Notes: generated by a model not told the origin, from the sequence alone. 64,000 bases of DNA from Allium sativum (GCA_030737875.1 CM060912.1:123726493-123790492); one strand, 5' to 3'; counted from the first letter of the stretch, positions 36,319 through 48,755 are shown. Numbers and translations are program-made.

Positions 36319-36968
36319 CTGTCAAATCAAATTAAAAATAAGATACTGGGAAAAAGGGTATAAAAGAGGAAACTTGAAATACAGGAAATTAACGAACGTA
36401 GAACAAGATTGTTGCTGGTGTTTACTGAATCAGTCGAACAGCCAATCACCATTTTGTTGTTGCGTTGGTAGGAAGAGATGTCCACTTGAAAAAAAATTGG
36501 TCATCACTGTTCTTAGGGTTTCAAAAATCCAACTAGAGCATGTAATTAGGGTTTATAAATCGTTAGGATTCCCACTCCCACAACGCCAATGCAAAACGCT
36601 AAGAGCACCGAACATCCCCCAGCAAGAGCGGTGACCTCAGATTCATCCGGACGGTCCGACATTTATCGGATCCTAATAAAACTAGATAATTACCCGGTTT
36701 TAATAAGACCGAATAAATCAAAGTAATTATTGTTCTTAGGAATGGATGTCGAGCTATCCATCCGATCTTGAGGACGGATAAATTGAAACAAAGTCAAGGC
36801 TATATTTACTACTGTCTTATTATTTATCATGATCTGGTATCTATATAACAAAAAAGACTGGTTGGTTATTAGGAGACAAAGAAAGGCTGAGATTTATTCT
36901 GAGCAAAGATAAGGAAGGGCTCAGATCTGTGCGCATATCGTTTCACTGGCACAATCTTCCACAACGTT
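36319..36968. promoter_or_regulatory. Likely 5' region of the F-box gene and a possible divergent promoter
   Basis: On the minus strand there are two AAACCCTAA telo-box motifs (near 36518-36526 and 36545-36555), common in plant 5' regions. On the plus strand TATATAA occurs at 36841-36847 with a downstream stretch resembling a leader. This would allow divergent transcription, but no first exon can be proven on either side. The short open frame at 36290-36634 has no family resemblance and is not called. Confidence 0.3.
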
Positions 36969-36977
36969 CTCCCTACG
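36969..36977. repeat. MITE target duplication, left copy (CTCCCTACG)
   Basis: Exact 9-base match to 37137-37145; 8 bases if the G belongs to the element end. Confidence 0.6.
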
Positions 36978-37136
36978 GAGTCCGATTTTGTTCACATTTT
37001 TTTTTAAGTGTGAACAAAACACTCGGACCCTATTGGAGGAATTCAGGGGGGGTCCATATATGACCCACCAAATTCCTCCAATAGGAGGAAAGTGTGTTGT
37101 TCACACTTAAAAAAAAGTGTGAACAAAATCCTATTC
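36978..37136. mobile_element. MITE-like foldback element, about 160 bp
   Basis: Nearly the whole element is an inverted repeat. The left arm (GATTTTGTTCACA, a T run, AAGTGTGAACAAAACACT, then CCTATTGGAGGAATT) pairs with the right arm from 37070 to 37130. It is flanked by an 8-9 bp direct repeat, as for hAT-type MITEs. Each arm also contains its own small hairpin (GTTCACA..T/A run..TGTGAAC). No coding sequence. Confidence 0.6.
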
Positions 37137-37145
37137 CTCCCTACG
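37137..37145. repeat. MITE target duplication, right copy (CTCCCTACG)
   Basis: Pairs with 36969-36977. Confidence 0.6.
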
Positions 37146-40100
37146 TATGTACTTCTGTTTTCACATTTCCCCGTTGCCCAACAGTAATCTCGATCAAGTG
37201 AGCCAACCGACATACTTCATTTGTCTGTCTTCCTCAATTTCAAATCTAATACAATCGTTACTAAATATGTTAGATCTTTTACCTTCTACTCATCATTATT
37301 TCGCATTACTCTGTCATTTAATTTTTCTGTAATAACTTTATCATTCTTTGTAATTTAAGATTTTGAATTCTACCTCTTCTTCGTCCGTTCTATTTCAGTA
37401 AAATAATCTGATTTCACTATAATTACTAAAGTTAATCTACTTCGTAATCAAAAATGGTTCCTGCTAATTTTAGGTCTGTCCCACCCTTATTTCTTATATC
37501 AATGGATTTGACTGGCTCTCGATCAATTATTAGGGAAAAGATGCCAATACGTACAGTAATTTCTTTAATTAAGTGTTGTCTAATTTGTTTATTTTTATAG
37601 TATTAAATTAAATTTTCCAATGTATGTGTGACACTCTTCACAGCAGTAAAAACTTCCATTTAATTAGTATAAAATATAATTTTGTAATAAATAGTTGCCT
37701 TTGTATTTCTAGAAGTTGAAACACATTATATGCACTTTTTAGGCTGCAGTATATAGCTAACCTTTTAGTATTCATAAAAGTCAGTTAACTTAGTAAAGGT
37801 TTGCACATTTCCTCCACAGCGAGCAGGTTTCAAATTTTAAAAACATATATTATGGATAACTATATTTTGATAACTTAAATTTTTAATTTTAATTAGGTAA
37901 GTGGATTAAATTGATTTCATCTTATGAATATAACAGATAATAATCTTTCAGATTTGGAAGGCATTTTTTGTCTTACTCTAATTTAATATTTCTTTTTGTC
38001 AACTGAATATTATTCAACAAAACTTTATTTTGGATCATTACTGGTACAAAATTAGATTTGTTTAAGAAAATCATGGGATAAAAAGAATGCAGTTTGTATA
38101 TGTGTTGTCATAATTTAATGTATGTACAATTTAAAATATTTTGTGTTATAGATATAATATAATTTTAAATAAATTTATGCAGTGGGTTTTTACTTTAATA
38201 CTACCATATATGCTTGATTATAAATTTACGATCTTCCTTTTATGTTTTTTTCATACTTAAATTGGTGTCATTGGACCGATAACCAACAGTTAGTAGTCTC
38301 TACATTGAAAGATATATAATGCATTTCCATAAGTTTAACATTTCATATAAGGCAACTATATAATGCAAGTATGTTAATGTACAGGAGACCAAGATCTTAC
38401 GTGAAATTTTTATAAAATTATGCATTGACTTTAGCTATTTTCCACACTCTGTAGTTAATAATTGAATACTTTATCATTTTATTATGTGAGATTCTTTGAA
38501 GTTATCAAATTAGACCATGAATTTTGGTATAAATTTAATTGGATGATGAATGCCTACCTTTGTACATTTTAAATTAAACAATTATATTTCAGTGCGTCTT
38601 CCACCTCTCATTCTTCTTCAACTGAAAAAAATGAATTTTAACTGCATTTATGTTCAATGTTAATTTGTGCAAATTGGTTATTTCATTTTATTGAAAGTAG
38701 ATATGTCATAGTTTTTATTGGGTATAAAGAGAGTTGGTTTTAATTATCGTTTGAGTACAAATTTAAAAGATTAATGATTAATAAAAAATGAGAAAAGGGA
38801 ATATTAATAGTCATTGGGGGCGTTTGACTTATCTTTGGTGAAATTATGGCATGCAGGTTGAGTCAACGTTTACAAATAGTCAAAGAACTTACAATATAGG
38901 GACTGTAAACGAGAGGTGCTAAGGTTTCAGATTCTGGTAATATGATTTTTCTTCATTTATATGACAGGCTACTTTCCCCCTTTCGATATAAGCCTACGGT
39001 AGTTTTCAAAATAGATTCCACCTTGATTGTGTTTTATAGCTTCTTAAGTTTATTATTGAAGTAGCTTAATTTTTGGCATCAAACTCTTTGTTCAACTAAA
39101 ATGAAGTTTAATTTTATAATGAAACTTTATTATTGTTCTCTTTTTTTGATTTTTATTTCTATAGTTATGCACATGATGTAGCAATTGCTACTTCGGGAAA
39201 TTGATTTATGTGGATTGTTGTCTAAAGGCATATTACATACTAGAAATTTGTGTGATTACTTTTTTTTCTTTCCAAAAGGCGTATAGGGTGCTACACTATT
39301 CGACGTATCATTGAACAATTATGTGTTTGTGTATGCGTGTTACACATAGGGGTTCTGGTATGCTTTTATTGGCATGCCAGTTACATATTTTGTTCATTAT
39401 TCTCATGCTTCCATGTGGTATAGTAAGTATTTAAAATGTAACTAACTTCTATTGAATAAGTGGGGCTAATTTCAAATATAATGGTGATTATATGCCTAAG
39501 TAATGCATCATTGTTTACCGATCTATTAGTTGTAAGTGTGGTATTTTGTGTCTGCATAGTAAAATATACCATGCCTCTAAAATGGATATGTAACTCTGAT
39601 TATAGCATACATTATACTCATTTTTTTTATCATCAGCTGCACACACTAACGGTGACTAGGCAGATTGGATGTTGACTACAGATGGGTTGAAGGTTGTAGA
39701 TTAACAGTTATAATAGAAAATCCTCAAGGTGAAGAATATTTCAAGATCTCTAGCTTGCTCTCAACTTGCATTTCTTCCAAGTTATTGTACTACCTAGATT
39801 TGTACCAACTGCAGTTCAAGTAGATAATAAGATCAACAGTAATTGGTACGTACGCTCTGATTTCTTTTGAATCATAACTTTGTCATGCTGAGTAACCTGA
39901 CATTGTTGTTAATTAAGTTTTCTCTCAAATGGTGCAAACCGATTGTTCTACAATAAATTGCTCTACACACAGATATATGTTGTCCTATACTCCTACATGA
40001 TGTATCAAAATAGTCATATTTATTCATTTGAACGCATAGCATCAATTGTTTTAATGGTGCAAATTGATACATTTCTTTAACAGACCAAAAATGCCTACAT

Positions 40101-40560
40101 CTCGGAGGCGTCTGATGCTGATGACTTTTTTTTCTTTTTCACATTTACCCCCTAATTACACCGCTTGACTCAAATAAACATATATTATATTCTTATTTCT
40201 ATACAATTAATGGCTCAAAGCACAAATGAATCAACAGCTTTCAAGAATCGTTACCTTATGATGACAATATACAACTTTAGTTTCTTTATTTGTTGTACTA
40301 CGGTGGTCGTTATATAAAAACGTAAAAAGTTGGTGCAATAATTAAAAAAAAATCAATTACGATTCATTCTCAAATGCGATCCATAGACGGTTGCAATGTA
40401 CTGAAATTTTTATTTGTCATTTGCACATGTGTTTTCATGATAGGTGGCATTGATTGCAACATGTTGATTTGAATTTTAAACTACTACATTGTTTTTTTAA
40501 ATCTCTATCATATGAATGCTAATTTGTTATGCTTGCCATTCCTTTGATTCAATCATTATG
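37146..40560. other. AT-rich DNA without a recognised gene
   Basis: Intron-like or intergenic sequence of lower repeat content. Pyrimidine runs followed by AG (for example near 38855 and 39635) could be splice sites of a non-coding or decayed transcription unit, but no coding exon with family resemblance was found on either strand. Confidence 0.4.
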
Positions 40561-41060
40561 TGTAACGTCCCAGATTTTTCGGCCATTTAAATTAGAATAT
40601 TTAAATTAGTTTATATATTATATTTGAAATATAATGGATTTTTAATCGAATTTATTTAATTAAAATAGAGTTCGAATATATATATTTATATATTAATTAA
40701 AACGAGCTTGAAACGACGCGTTAGTTCGTAATTTTCGATTTGAACTTTAACTGAATATACAGGATCCGATATAAGTCGGATTTCTGTGAAACGAGACACG
40801 TTTGAACCGGTTCGATTATAGTTTTCTAATGGAAGACAAAAATCGAAATTTCATCTTATAGATTTCAAGTTACATTCAATTTAAATTTTGAAATAGTCGC
40901 TGTGGAATCGTTTTTAAATTATAACGATTTATTTATTTATATTAAAGGATTTTTATATACATGGAATATTATTATCAAGTTTAAATTCTGGACGGTTTGT
41001 TGCAGAAGATGTTTTTTTATAAATACGATGATAATTATTTTCGCTAATTTTAGTTGTTGA
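40561..41060 (+). mobile_element. LTR 5' fragment related to E1/E2, plus orientation
   Basis: Begins TGTAACGTCCCAGATTTTTC, the start expected of this LTR family. It keeps in order blocks found on the minus strand of E1 near 4190-3800: GACGCG(G/T)TAGTTCG, TTTCGATTT, ATA/GTACAGGA, CCGGATTT/TCGGATTT, GTGAAAC/GCGAAAC and AATAGTCGCT.TGGAAT. It has diverged well beyond the E1-E2 difference. Only about the first 0.5 kb of the LTR is recognisable. Confidence 0.6.
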
Positions 41061-42214
41061 ATTTAATTCATATTATATCAAGATTATATGAGATTTAGGA
41101 AAATAAACCAACCTTAAGCTAAATTTGCACAATTGGTTCGGAAAAGGAAACAAATAAAACATGAATATACCACACTTGTCAAATAAATAAAGTTGCCGCC
41201 ATAAACATGAATTCTGATTACAACTCCCAACAAACTAACATTAATTGAAAAGGCAATTGAATCCTTAGCTATAGGTAGGCCAGTTGTTTTCACTATGAAG
41301 CAGCTAAAATTTCATGAAACTTCCCAATTTGATCAACATCAAGTTACGACAAAAGTGCCATTTACTTTGTGACGTCATCCCAACCCGATTAAATGCTATT
41401 TGAACAATTTTATCTTTCATCACTTAGTGTATATATCACAACAATTGATGTATTTTGGAGGATGTGAAACTATGCAAAACAATATACCCTTACTAAGTTT
41501 TAGTTTCAAATTATCAGGAAGATTGTAACAAAATCTGTACATGAACAGGAAAGAAATAGTAAAAACTGTATATGAACAGAAAAGAAAACACATATACAAG
41601 ATTGGTTGTACAAGTGAAAACCAAGAAGAAGAAAATATACATAATATTGTCTGGACATAACAGTTCAAGAAAAAAAAATCAATCTCGGCATGCCCCATTT
41701 TCCTTTCAGAAACAGTAAAATAATCTGAGATGACTCCACAAACTGTGACCTGGAAGAAAGGGAAAAAGGAAGATCATGATCAGCTATAATCTATAATGTC
41801 AGATAGTGAAGATTTGAAAGTTCAATACAAAGGAAATAAATATGAACAGCAAAAATCAAATAGTGTATTTATTTGCATCAAAATCTAGATTGAAATTTAT
41901 ATATACATAACAGCTAAGCATATGTGCTATCAAACCTATATAGTTTTTTTTTTCAGAAATAGCTACACAGCTATAATACTATATATAAATACTCATACAT
42001 CAATCCTACAGTTCAAATCCGTATTGAAGAAACAAACCATGGCGTAATCTATACAGTTCGACCATGTTCAGTACCGGAAACCCAAATCAATGCAAATCTT
42101 TAAGACCAACACGCAACATCGACCTCAAAAGAAGAAAAACAAGTCGGCCTAAAGATATGGTAGCCTACCTAGAACAACCCTCGATAGACATTGATTCTAT
42201 CTCAATCGAACTAC
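41061..42214. other. AT-rich DNA, no gene recognised
   Basis: Contains a hydrophobic minus-strand open frame (41420-41698) without family resemblance, and T/A-rich stretches. Its right end is the upstream flank of the TATA box at 42215. Confidence 0.35.
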
Positions 42215-42223
42215 TATAAATAG
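42215..42223 (+). promoter_or_regulatory. TATA box of a short gene interrupted by E3
   Basis: TATAAATAG, a consensus plant TATA box, lies 62 bases before an ATG at 42277. The spacing fits a start site near 42245 and a short leader (CATCAAATTCCAACACAAG). Confidence 0.55.
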
Positions 42224-42276
42224 AGGTGTCGTCCGCAAGTATTTCATCAAATTCCAACACAAGACAGTAAATAAAC

Positions 42277-42505
42277 ATGGTGCCAACCACTTATGAAATC
42301 CAAATTAAATTTATTCAGCAAACAAAAATCAAATTAAAAACTTATTTGTATTGTAAATCCCACACGCTTCGTATCGGAATGGATCTGATGAAGTTTCTGA
42401 TGGTTTTGCTCAACGTGAAGACGTATGGTTCATCTGGAGCCTCGGGTTTGAACTGTGATGGCACGGAGGTTGAGCAACAAATTGGTGGTGACTTTGGATA
42501 TTGTA
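42277..42505 (+). pseudogene. Unidentified short open frame, cut by the E3 insertion
   Basis: 76 codons from an ATG behind a good TATA box. The protein begins MVPTTYEIQIK, is basic in the first half, and ends in a G/S-rich stretch (YGSSGASGLNCDGTEVEQ). It reaches the E3 target site TTGTA. If E3 and one duplication copy are ignored, the frame continues for 13 more codons and stops at 53384, giving 89 residues before the insertion. I recognise no family. The true product could have had introns, or the TATA box may drive a non-coding RNA. Confidence 0.35.
42501..42505. repeat. Target-site duplication of E3, left copy (TTGTA)
   Basis: TTGTA precedes the LTR start TGTAACACCCC and recurs at 53339-53343. 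Confidence 0.9.
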
Positions 42506-44159
42506 TGTAACACCCCACATCCTTTAGTGTCACTCACAAAGGGAATGCACTAAGTTCTGTGGAGCATTTAGGGTAAAAGATGCAGATAAATTACAAGACA
42601 GACAAAATTAAAACAGCGGAAAATAAAACTTTACTTTATTGATAAAATAGTTTGTACAATAATTGTTTTCCAATATCAGAGTATCATCTATCTTACAAAA
42701 TAAAGAAGCATAAAATAACATTTATATTCCCCAATGTAGCATAAGCCAGCCATAGCAGCAGAAAAAGAGAGTCCAAAGCACTTTGTCAAAGAATCTTCGA
42801 GCTTGGGAAGAGTGACGGTCCAATCTAACCTGAGCTATACTATTCCCTCCTTAACTACCTGAGGGAGGGGGGGGGAATGGAATAAAAGAAGACGAAAGAA
42901 AACTGGGTCAGACATAAAGTCTGGTAAGTTCAGTTACTTCTAGCATGTGAACAAGGAAAAACAAAACGACATGAATTAACTGAATACAAGACAATACCAT
43001 GATGATAGGGCCAACAAGATAGGATACGATTAACACAAGATATGCTAAGACAAGATAAACTGGATATGCTTTAATACTTTCTCCGCTTCGCTATTAACCT
43101 GTTATTATGGTTTCTATGTCTCTGCACCACCTATCTAGTGTCCCAACTAGTAATCTGTCTAAAATGATAACGCGATCTCAATCCCAGTAATTGTGGTTGC
43201 CTTTAGGCATACATTTATTATTTATTACCTAGATCTAATCTAGGGTTTTATATCAAAGTACTTCCTAGATTCCACTCGGGTTTACGCGGCTTATCTAATG
43301 CTTCACAGATTCAGGGTTTATGCCACCTAGGTCCAACTAGGGATTACGCTACCTGTCGAACGATTCCCCTAGTATAGGACACACTACCTAGAGCGGTATA
43401 TGTTCCTAGACTTTCCCCACGTATGTGTCGTGAATCGTTATCGGTGTCTAGATGCACAAGTCCTCTATATGTGCGACCCGAGTCCCGTGGCAGGGCAAAT
43501 CAGGAAACACGGAACTCGGTCGGGAGCTTTAAATTATCTGCCGATGCAAATGCTAAGGTATGTTTTTTTCCAGTGGCTATGGTCCCACTTGACCCCTCCC
43601 TCAACTATTGAAAGGCACACCTTGAAAAATGAGAACTATACGTAGGCCCCCCTATGCCCCCACTAACCTATGGCCATCCGCAACCATAACTAGATAGCAA
43701 GTATATGGTCTTTTGGAGTTCTCCGCCTTTCCGCTTTACGTATCTCGACTGACTCAAGATGGTAGGTAGATGACGAGTTGCTATCACAGGGCTACTGGTC
43801 TCGCCGAATCACGCTGGTCCACCCTAGTCTTTAGGTTGCCTTAAATTGCAACCAAGGCATACCCTTGGTTCTCCTAACGCATACCTTAACCTCTGTGAGC
43901 CCAGGAGGATCATCTGCAGCCTCACAGAGGGATACCAAGAGTACCCTCACGTCCCCTCGAAGCCTCGGGCTTCGTAACCCAATTCGTTGGAGCCTTCTTT
44001 AAGATCAGATGGACGTTCGCTCCTCCTCGTGTTATACTAAAATTACTACTTAGTTTTCCTAACTAAGGTTTACCACTTAGTTTCCTGAATCATCGTTTTC
44101 TTAACTAAGGTTTACCACTTAGTCCTTTTAACTAAGGTTTACTACTTAGTGCTCTTTCT

Positions 44160-44880
44160 CGTCAAGTTGGATTGGTTAAGTGTCATTAGTCGATACGAGT
44201 TAACTTAACCTATTCATTTGTCATGTTAAACTGTTTAAGTGTTACCAGTAATTCACGTTGACTTAACCCTACCAGCATCAAGTTATATTGGTTAAGTGTT
44301 TACTTAACCCTACCCATTCATCTTGTATTGGTTAAGTGTTTCTTTTTAACTTAACCTTGCCTATCTGTTTTAACTAACATGTTATAACGGTTAAGTGTTC
44401 CCTTAGTTAACTTAACCCTGACATTGGTTTGATTAACATGTTCTAATGGTTAAGTATTGTCCCTTCATGTTTTTAACTTAACCATATTCATTTATCACAC
44501 TCTGATGGTTAAGTGTTCGAGCTTACTTAACCCTACGGTCTAACATATTAAATTGGCTAAGTGTTTTAAATTTACTTAACCCCAACCTCTAGTCTAGTTA
44601 GCATGTTAAATTGGCTAAGTGTATTAACTTTACTGATCCCCAACCTCTAGTCTAGTTAACATGTTAAATTGGCTAAGTGTATTGAATTTACTTAACCCCC
44701 ACTTTCTAGTCTGGTTAACATATTAAATTGGCTAAGTGTTTTTCTTAGTTACTTAACCCCTACAAATCTTGTCTTGTTACCATGTTAAGTTAGTTAAGTG
44801 TTCTGGTTAACTTAACCCTGTCGTTCTAACTTAACTGTGTTAAGTTGGTTAAGTGTTCTTATGGACTTAACCCTCCCATT
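44160..44880. repeat. Ladder of inverted GGTTAAGTGT ... ACTTAACCC motifs in the E3 LTR
   Basis: About 13 alternating motif pairs, spaced roughly 50-70 bp per pair, each able to form a short hairpin (TTAAGT with ACTTAA). A smaller set with CTTAGT/ACTAAGG precedes it at 44035-44160. The pattern is kept in the other LTR (50425-51145), where a number of motifs carry point changes. Confidence 0.75.
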
Positions 44881-46127
44881 CTAGCTTATCTTTAATTGTC
44901 TTATTAAAGCACCAGCCATTCACATTAGACAGGTATTGTTGTGGCTGCCGGTATGCCGGTTGGTTCCGGGCAGTCTTACGCCACAACTCAGTCTAACCTC
45001 GAGCCTTTATCGGGCTCAATGCCTTAACCTCCCACATTGGATAGGTATTGTTGTGATCACTGGACAGCCGGGCGGGTCCGGGCAGGTTTACATCACAACT
45101 CAATCCAACCTCGGGTTAAGCATGTTCGTATTGTCTAAATTTACTTTTCTCATTTAGGATAAATTCTATAAGTAAATTTTCCCTAATTTACTTATTCCAT
45201 TATTACTCTTTTAATGTACATTGTCAACATTTATTATTATGGCCCATTTTCCCTATATATCATATTTATAGTTTTTGGTATGTAAATTATACCAAGTTAA
45301 GTGTCACTAACCATGATTATTCTAAACATGACAATTACTCACAATTATGACTAAATTCAAAATTTGTGCTAATATACTTATTATGCCAAATTAACTTTAA
45401 TTGACCCAATTCTGATTTAACATCCTAATTTACAGTTTATGGCAAGACTAGAATTATTATTCTAGTTTACCGTTTACGCCTAAAACTTAGCTTACTTGTC
45501 AATACTAAATTTAATATGTCAAATTACATATTCCATAATTCATGTCAAATTTTCAAATTTGCGTTCTAATAAACATGCCATAATACATGTTCTAAATTAT
45601 GTCAATCATAATTATGTTCATGTTCCACATTATGCCAATTTCCAAGTTTACAACCATGTTTAAGTCAAATTTATGATTTGCCCAAAGCGTATTCCCATCG
45701 TTCGTGTAATCGTGATTTCATCCTAGATTATAGTTAAATCTAGATTCGTGGATAAAAAGGGAATGAACCAAAATGCCATGAAAAGATAGACATAATGACT
45801 GACAGAATATGACAATTCACTAATCACAGATCTAACAAATTACACTGAATAAATTAATTAAAACAACGAAGGCCTATAGATCTGATAATATTATGACATA
45901 AAAAGGGTTGAACAAATAACATAGGTTCAAGTATATGGGTAGATCTAACTTAATAGATAAATTCCCATAATCAAGATCCAAGGATAATTAAGAATAAACT
46001 GTATAGATAATCAAGTTTAGATCCAATCTCACAGTCATAATCCTAGGCAATAATATCATGTTCATGAATCATAGGTAATTATCCACTATTGTCCTTGTCA
46101 TAGTCATAGGCATTATTTTATGTTCCT

Positions 46128-46187
46128 AGTCAAAGGCTTATGTTCATAGTCAAAGGCTTATGTTCATAGTCAAAGGCTTATGGTTTC
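46128..46187. repeat. 20-bp array (TGTTCATAGTCAAAGGCTTA) x3
   Basis: Three units here against four in the right LTR (52381-52460). Confidence 0.85.
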
Positions 46188-46747
46188 AAAGGCCAAAGTT
46201 CCATAGTCATAATCTTAAGCATTGGCAATTTAGTCATAATGTGTCCTAGGCCATAATCAAGAATCAGATCCAAAGTCATAAACAAGGACAGATTCAATGA
46301 AATGATAAGGCATATTTCTTATATTCTTTTAATTTCATGTCACAAATAGAAAAGGCGTCCGAATCTAAAAAGTAACCGACTTACATTGATTGGATCTAGA
46401 AAAGAATAGAAAGATAGCATTGCTTGAAGCCGTTGAATCTTTACTTGAATCCTAACTTGTTTTGAATCTTCTCTTGAAAGACTTGAGCAGCATATCCTCG
46501 TCTTGATTTATATTTTATTTTAACCTATTTATTTAGATTTAGAGGAGGAAGAAGAAGCCATGTCCATCAAGAATTTGTGCCGCATAAGGTTAGAGAAGAA
46601 TGGTGCAAAGAGAAGGAGACTAGGGGGCTGTTTATATAGGATTGCAAGTTAATTTGAGTCGTCGATGAAGCCAAGGTTAATCAAAGTCATCCGTTCTAAA
46701 GAGAAGCCAATTATGTTCACAATTACTTTCTTAATGTACATTATTAA

Positions 46748-46940
46748 CATTTATTATTAAATTTGTATGCACATTAGATACATCCCCCCTTTACACATTT
46801 ATTATTAAATTTGTATGCACATTAGATACATCTCCCCTTTACACATTTATTATTAAATTTGTATGCACATTAGATACATCTCCCCTTTACACATTTATTA
46901 TTAAATTTGTATGCACATTGGATACATCTCCCCTTTACAC
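46748..46940. repeat. 48-bp array near the E3 LTR end, x4
   Basis: The unit runs from ACATTTATTATTAAATTTG to CATCTCCCCTTTAC, four copies. The right LTR has five (53028-53267). The polypyrimidine TCTCCCCTTT resembles the nearby PPT complement. Confidence 0.85.
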
Positions 46941-47011
46941 ATTTATTATATTAAGCATTGGTTATTCTTAAATTAGTAACTTTAGTGTTAACAGAAATAT
47001 GGGGTGTTACA

Positions 47012-47030
47012 TTCTCCCCTCCTTAAAGGA
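47012..47030 (-). other. E3 polypurine tract
   Basis: Minus strand CCTTTAAGGAGGGGAGAA directly before TGTAACACCCC. Confidence 0.85.
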
Positions 47031-47552
47031 TTTCGACCCCGAAATCTTCAAGTCAAGAAGAATGTAAATCCTACCATCCAATCATCCATCTACTCAACCA
47101 TCAAACACAGGCATCCATTGTCCTTAAAGACTTATAATGCTTGTATGTTCATATGCATAGTGTGTGTACATGTCTTTATCTAATGCAAAATCAGGCGGTC
47201 TACTGATTCAGTTGACCTTCTTAATGCAAATCATGTCAGTGCCATGCGTCCAATATGTATGCAAATCCTAATGATACATATTATTTATATATGAGTGCAC
47301 AATCATTCACTCAAATGCGACATCCATATGATAACACATTAAGTTCAATTCATAAACAAATACATATATGTAAATGAAATATGAAGGCATCTGAGTTGAT
47401 CTAGTGCCTAATACGTGTGTATATGCATTCACGAGCAACCACTAGCAACCATTCGCAACCATCAACCATAACATGTTTCAAATACATGTTTACATCCAAA
47501 AGGGTTTCTACCTAAGGATCGATGATACGTCCTAGAGAATATACCTTAAAAG

Positions 47553-47744
47553 CTAGAAATTAGTATGCATTGAATTCCTAAAAAAAGGAATCAAGGATGT
47601 ACCCTTAAGAAAAAGGGTATGAGGCGTGTATGCCTTATCTTCAATCTCCCGTATCACGTCTTCTTGAGCTTTACTCAACTGTACCTTAACAGATTCAACT
47701 TCACGATTGCGAAGTTTCTTGACCTCCATTTCCAAAATAAACAA
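47553..47744 (-). pseudogene. Remnant of the pol carboxy terminus with chromodomain (E3)
   Basis: A 63-codon minus-strand frame reads KKLRNREVESVKVQ, then E-D-V-I-R-E-I-E-D-K, then TPHTLF, then GTS and FRNS before the stop. This spacing follows the chromodomain at the end of chromovirus integrase (LRNKEIPLVKV-W... EATWE-E..M...YPHLF, then a short tail). The usual aromatic W after VKV is L here and the WE of ATWE is RE, so the methyl-lysine-binding cage is damaged. Chromodomains steer integration to marked chromatin. Assignment by pattern only. Confidence 0.6.
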
Positions 47745-48262
47745 ATGTCAACCATGATACTGAGTGTATATACTAGGATGATCAGAGGTCTCTCCTCTTA
47801 GCTTATCCATCATGCCATAACTATGAGGGTCAAAAGGTCACTACGTACTTTTTACATCCCTTAAGGTTAGTCCTTCTCTATATAGAGCGCCTGCCACAAC
47901 TATTCATCTCTCAAGCAAACCATCCTAGTCGAACTCGACATCCCTCAAGTACAAGCCCCAAAGGCCTAAACCAATATCAGACAAGCACCCGAGGAATGTC
48001 TCCTCCGAATTTGGACGATCTACGTGAGATGATCTAAGCAAAAACAACCAAACACTTGAGCACTAGTTGGAATCTTTTACTATACAAGTACTAAGGTGCA
48101 GAGACTCAACTATGGAAGCAAATATGAACAAATGCGAAGTGCTAAAACCAAAAGAAAGAGTACAAACAGAAAAGCTAGACTCTTCCAACAGAACTTTACT
48201 ACCTTTCTCCTAGGTACGCTTAGTGGTGAAAGCATGTACTTGCCCTTCTGAAAATCTTGTCC

Positions 48263-48307
48263 TTTGTTCTTAATTATATGCCCTATTCTGCCATAGTAAA
48301 GATACTT
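48263..48307 (-). pseudogene. Remnant of a gag CCHC zinc knuckle (E3)
   Basis: Minus-strand codons read K-Y-L-Y-Y-G-R-I-G-H-I-I-K-N-K. The spacing equals C-x2-C-x4-H-x4-C, with G and GH in place, but the first two cysteines are tyrosine (TAT, one G-to-A step from TGT) and the last is lysine. Zinc cannot be bound. The same frame extends upstream for about 50 acidic and basic residues with two stops. It lies on the PBS side of the chromodomain, as gag should. Confidence 0.45.
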
Positions 48308-48755
48308 CCTCTTGTCTTAGGTTTTATAATCCCTTCCTCCTTCGTGAGCCAAGTCTACATGCATGAATTCCTCATCCTTGGGTTGTGCTCCTTAGCCAAA
48401 CTCCTCATCCTCTTTCGTGTGTAATAATGTTGACAAATCTCTTGAAAGCTGCCTCCATCGTACAGAAAACCCTACTAAGCTTGAAAGAAAACTAGCCGCA
48501 GGTGAAACTACTACGGTTATAGATGGAAGTCGGGCACTACTTCGCCCTTCGATGAGGTTACCTCCCAGAAAGCCAGGAGCCCCAGAGACTCAAGAAAGAA
48601 GTGGATAACAATTCAAACAGAGAATCAGAAGATAGTGCGTATGGCTTTTGGGGAATATGCCTTTAAAACAAAACTTTTCTTTTGAAAATGCTTCTTTTAA
48701 AACTGTTTGAAAATGATAATTTTTTTCAAATCTTTTATCTGATCCGGTAACCTTC

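Larger units (their letters stand above)
42506..47011 (-). mobile_element. E3 left LTR (3' LTR in element orientation)
   Basis: 4,506 bp. Contains an ordered ladder of GGTTAAGTG/ACTTAACC motifs (44160-44880), a three-copy 20-bp array and a four-copy 48-bp array. The open frames at 43400 and 44936 recur in the other LTR with altered ends and are not genes. Confidence 0.88.

Noticed and set aside
36290..36634. 114-residue plus-strand open frame as a gene
   Set aside because: It overlaps the inferred F-box exon and 5' region on the other strand and resembles nothing known.
43400..45157. Open frames in the E3 LTRs as genes
   Set aside because: They recur in the second LTR with different ends and disruptions, so they are not under coding constraint.
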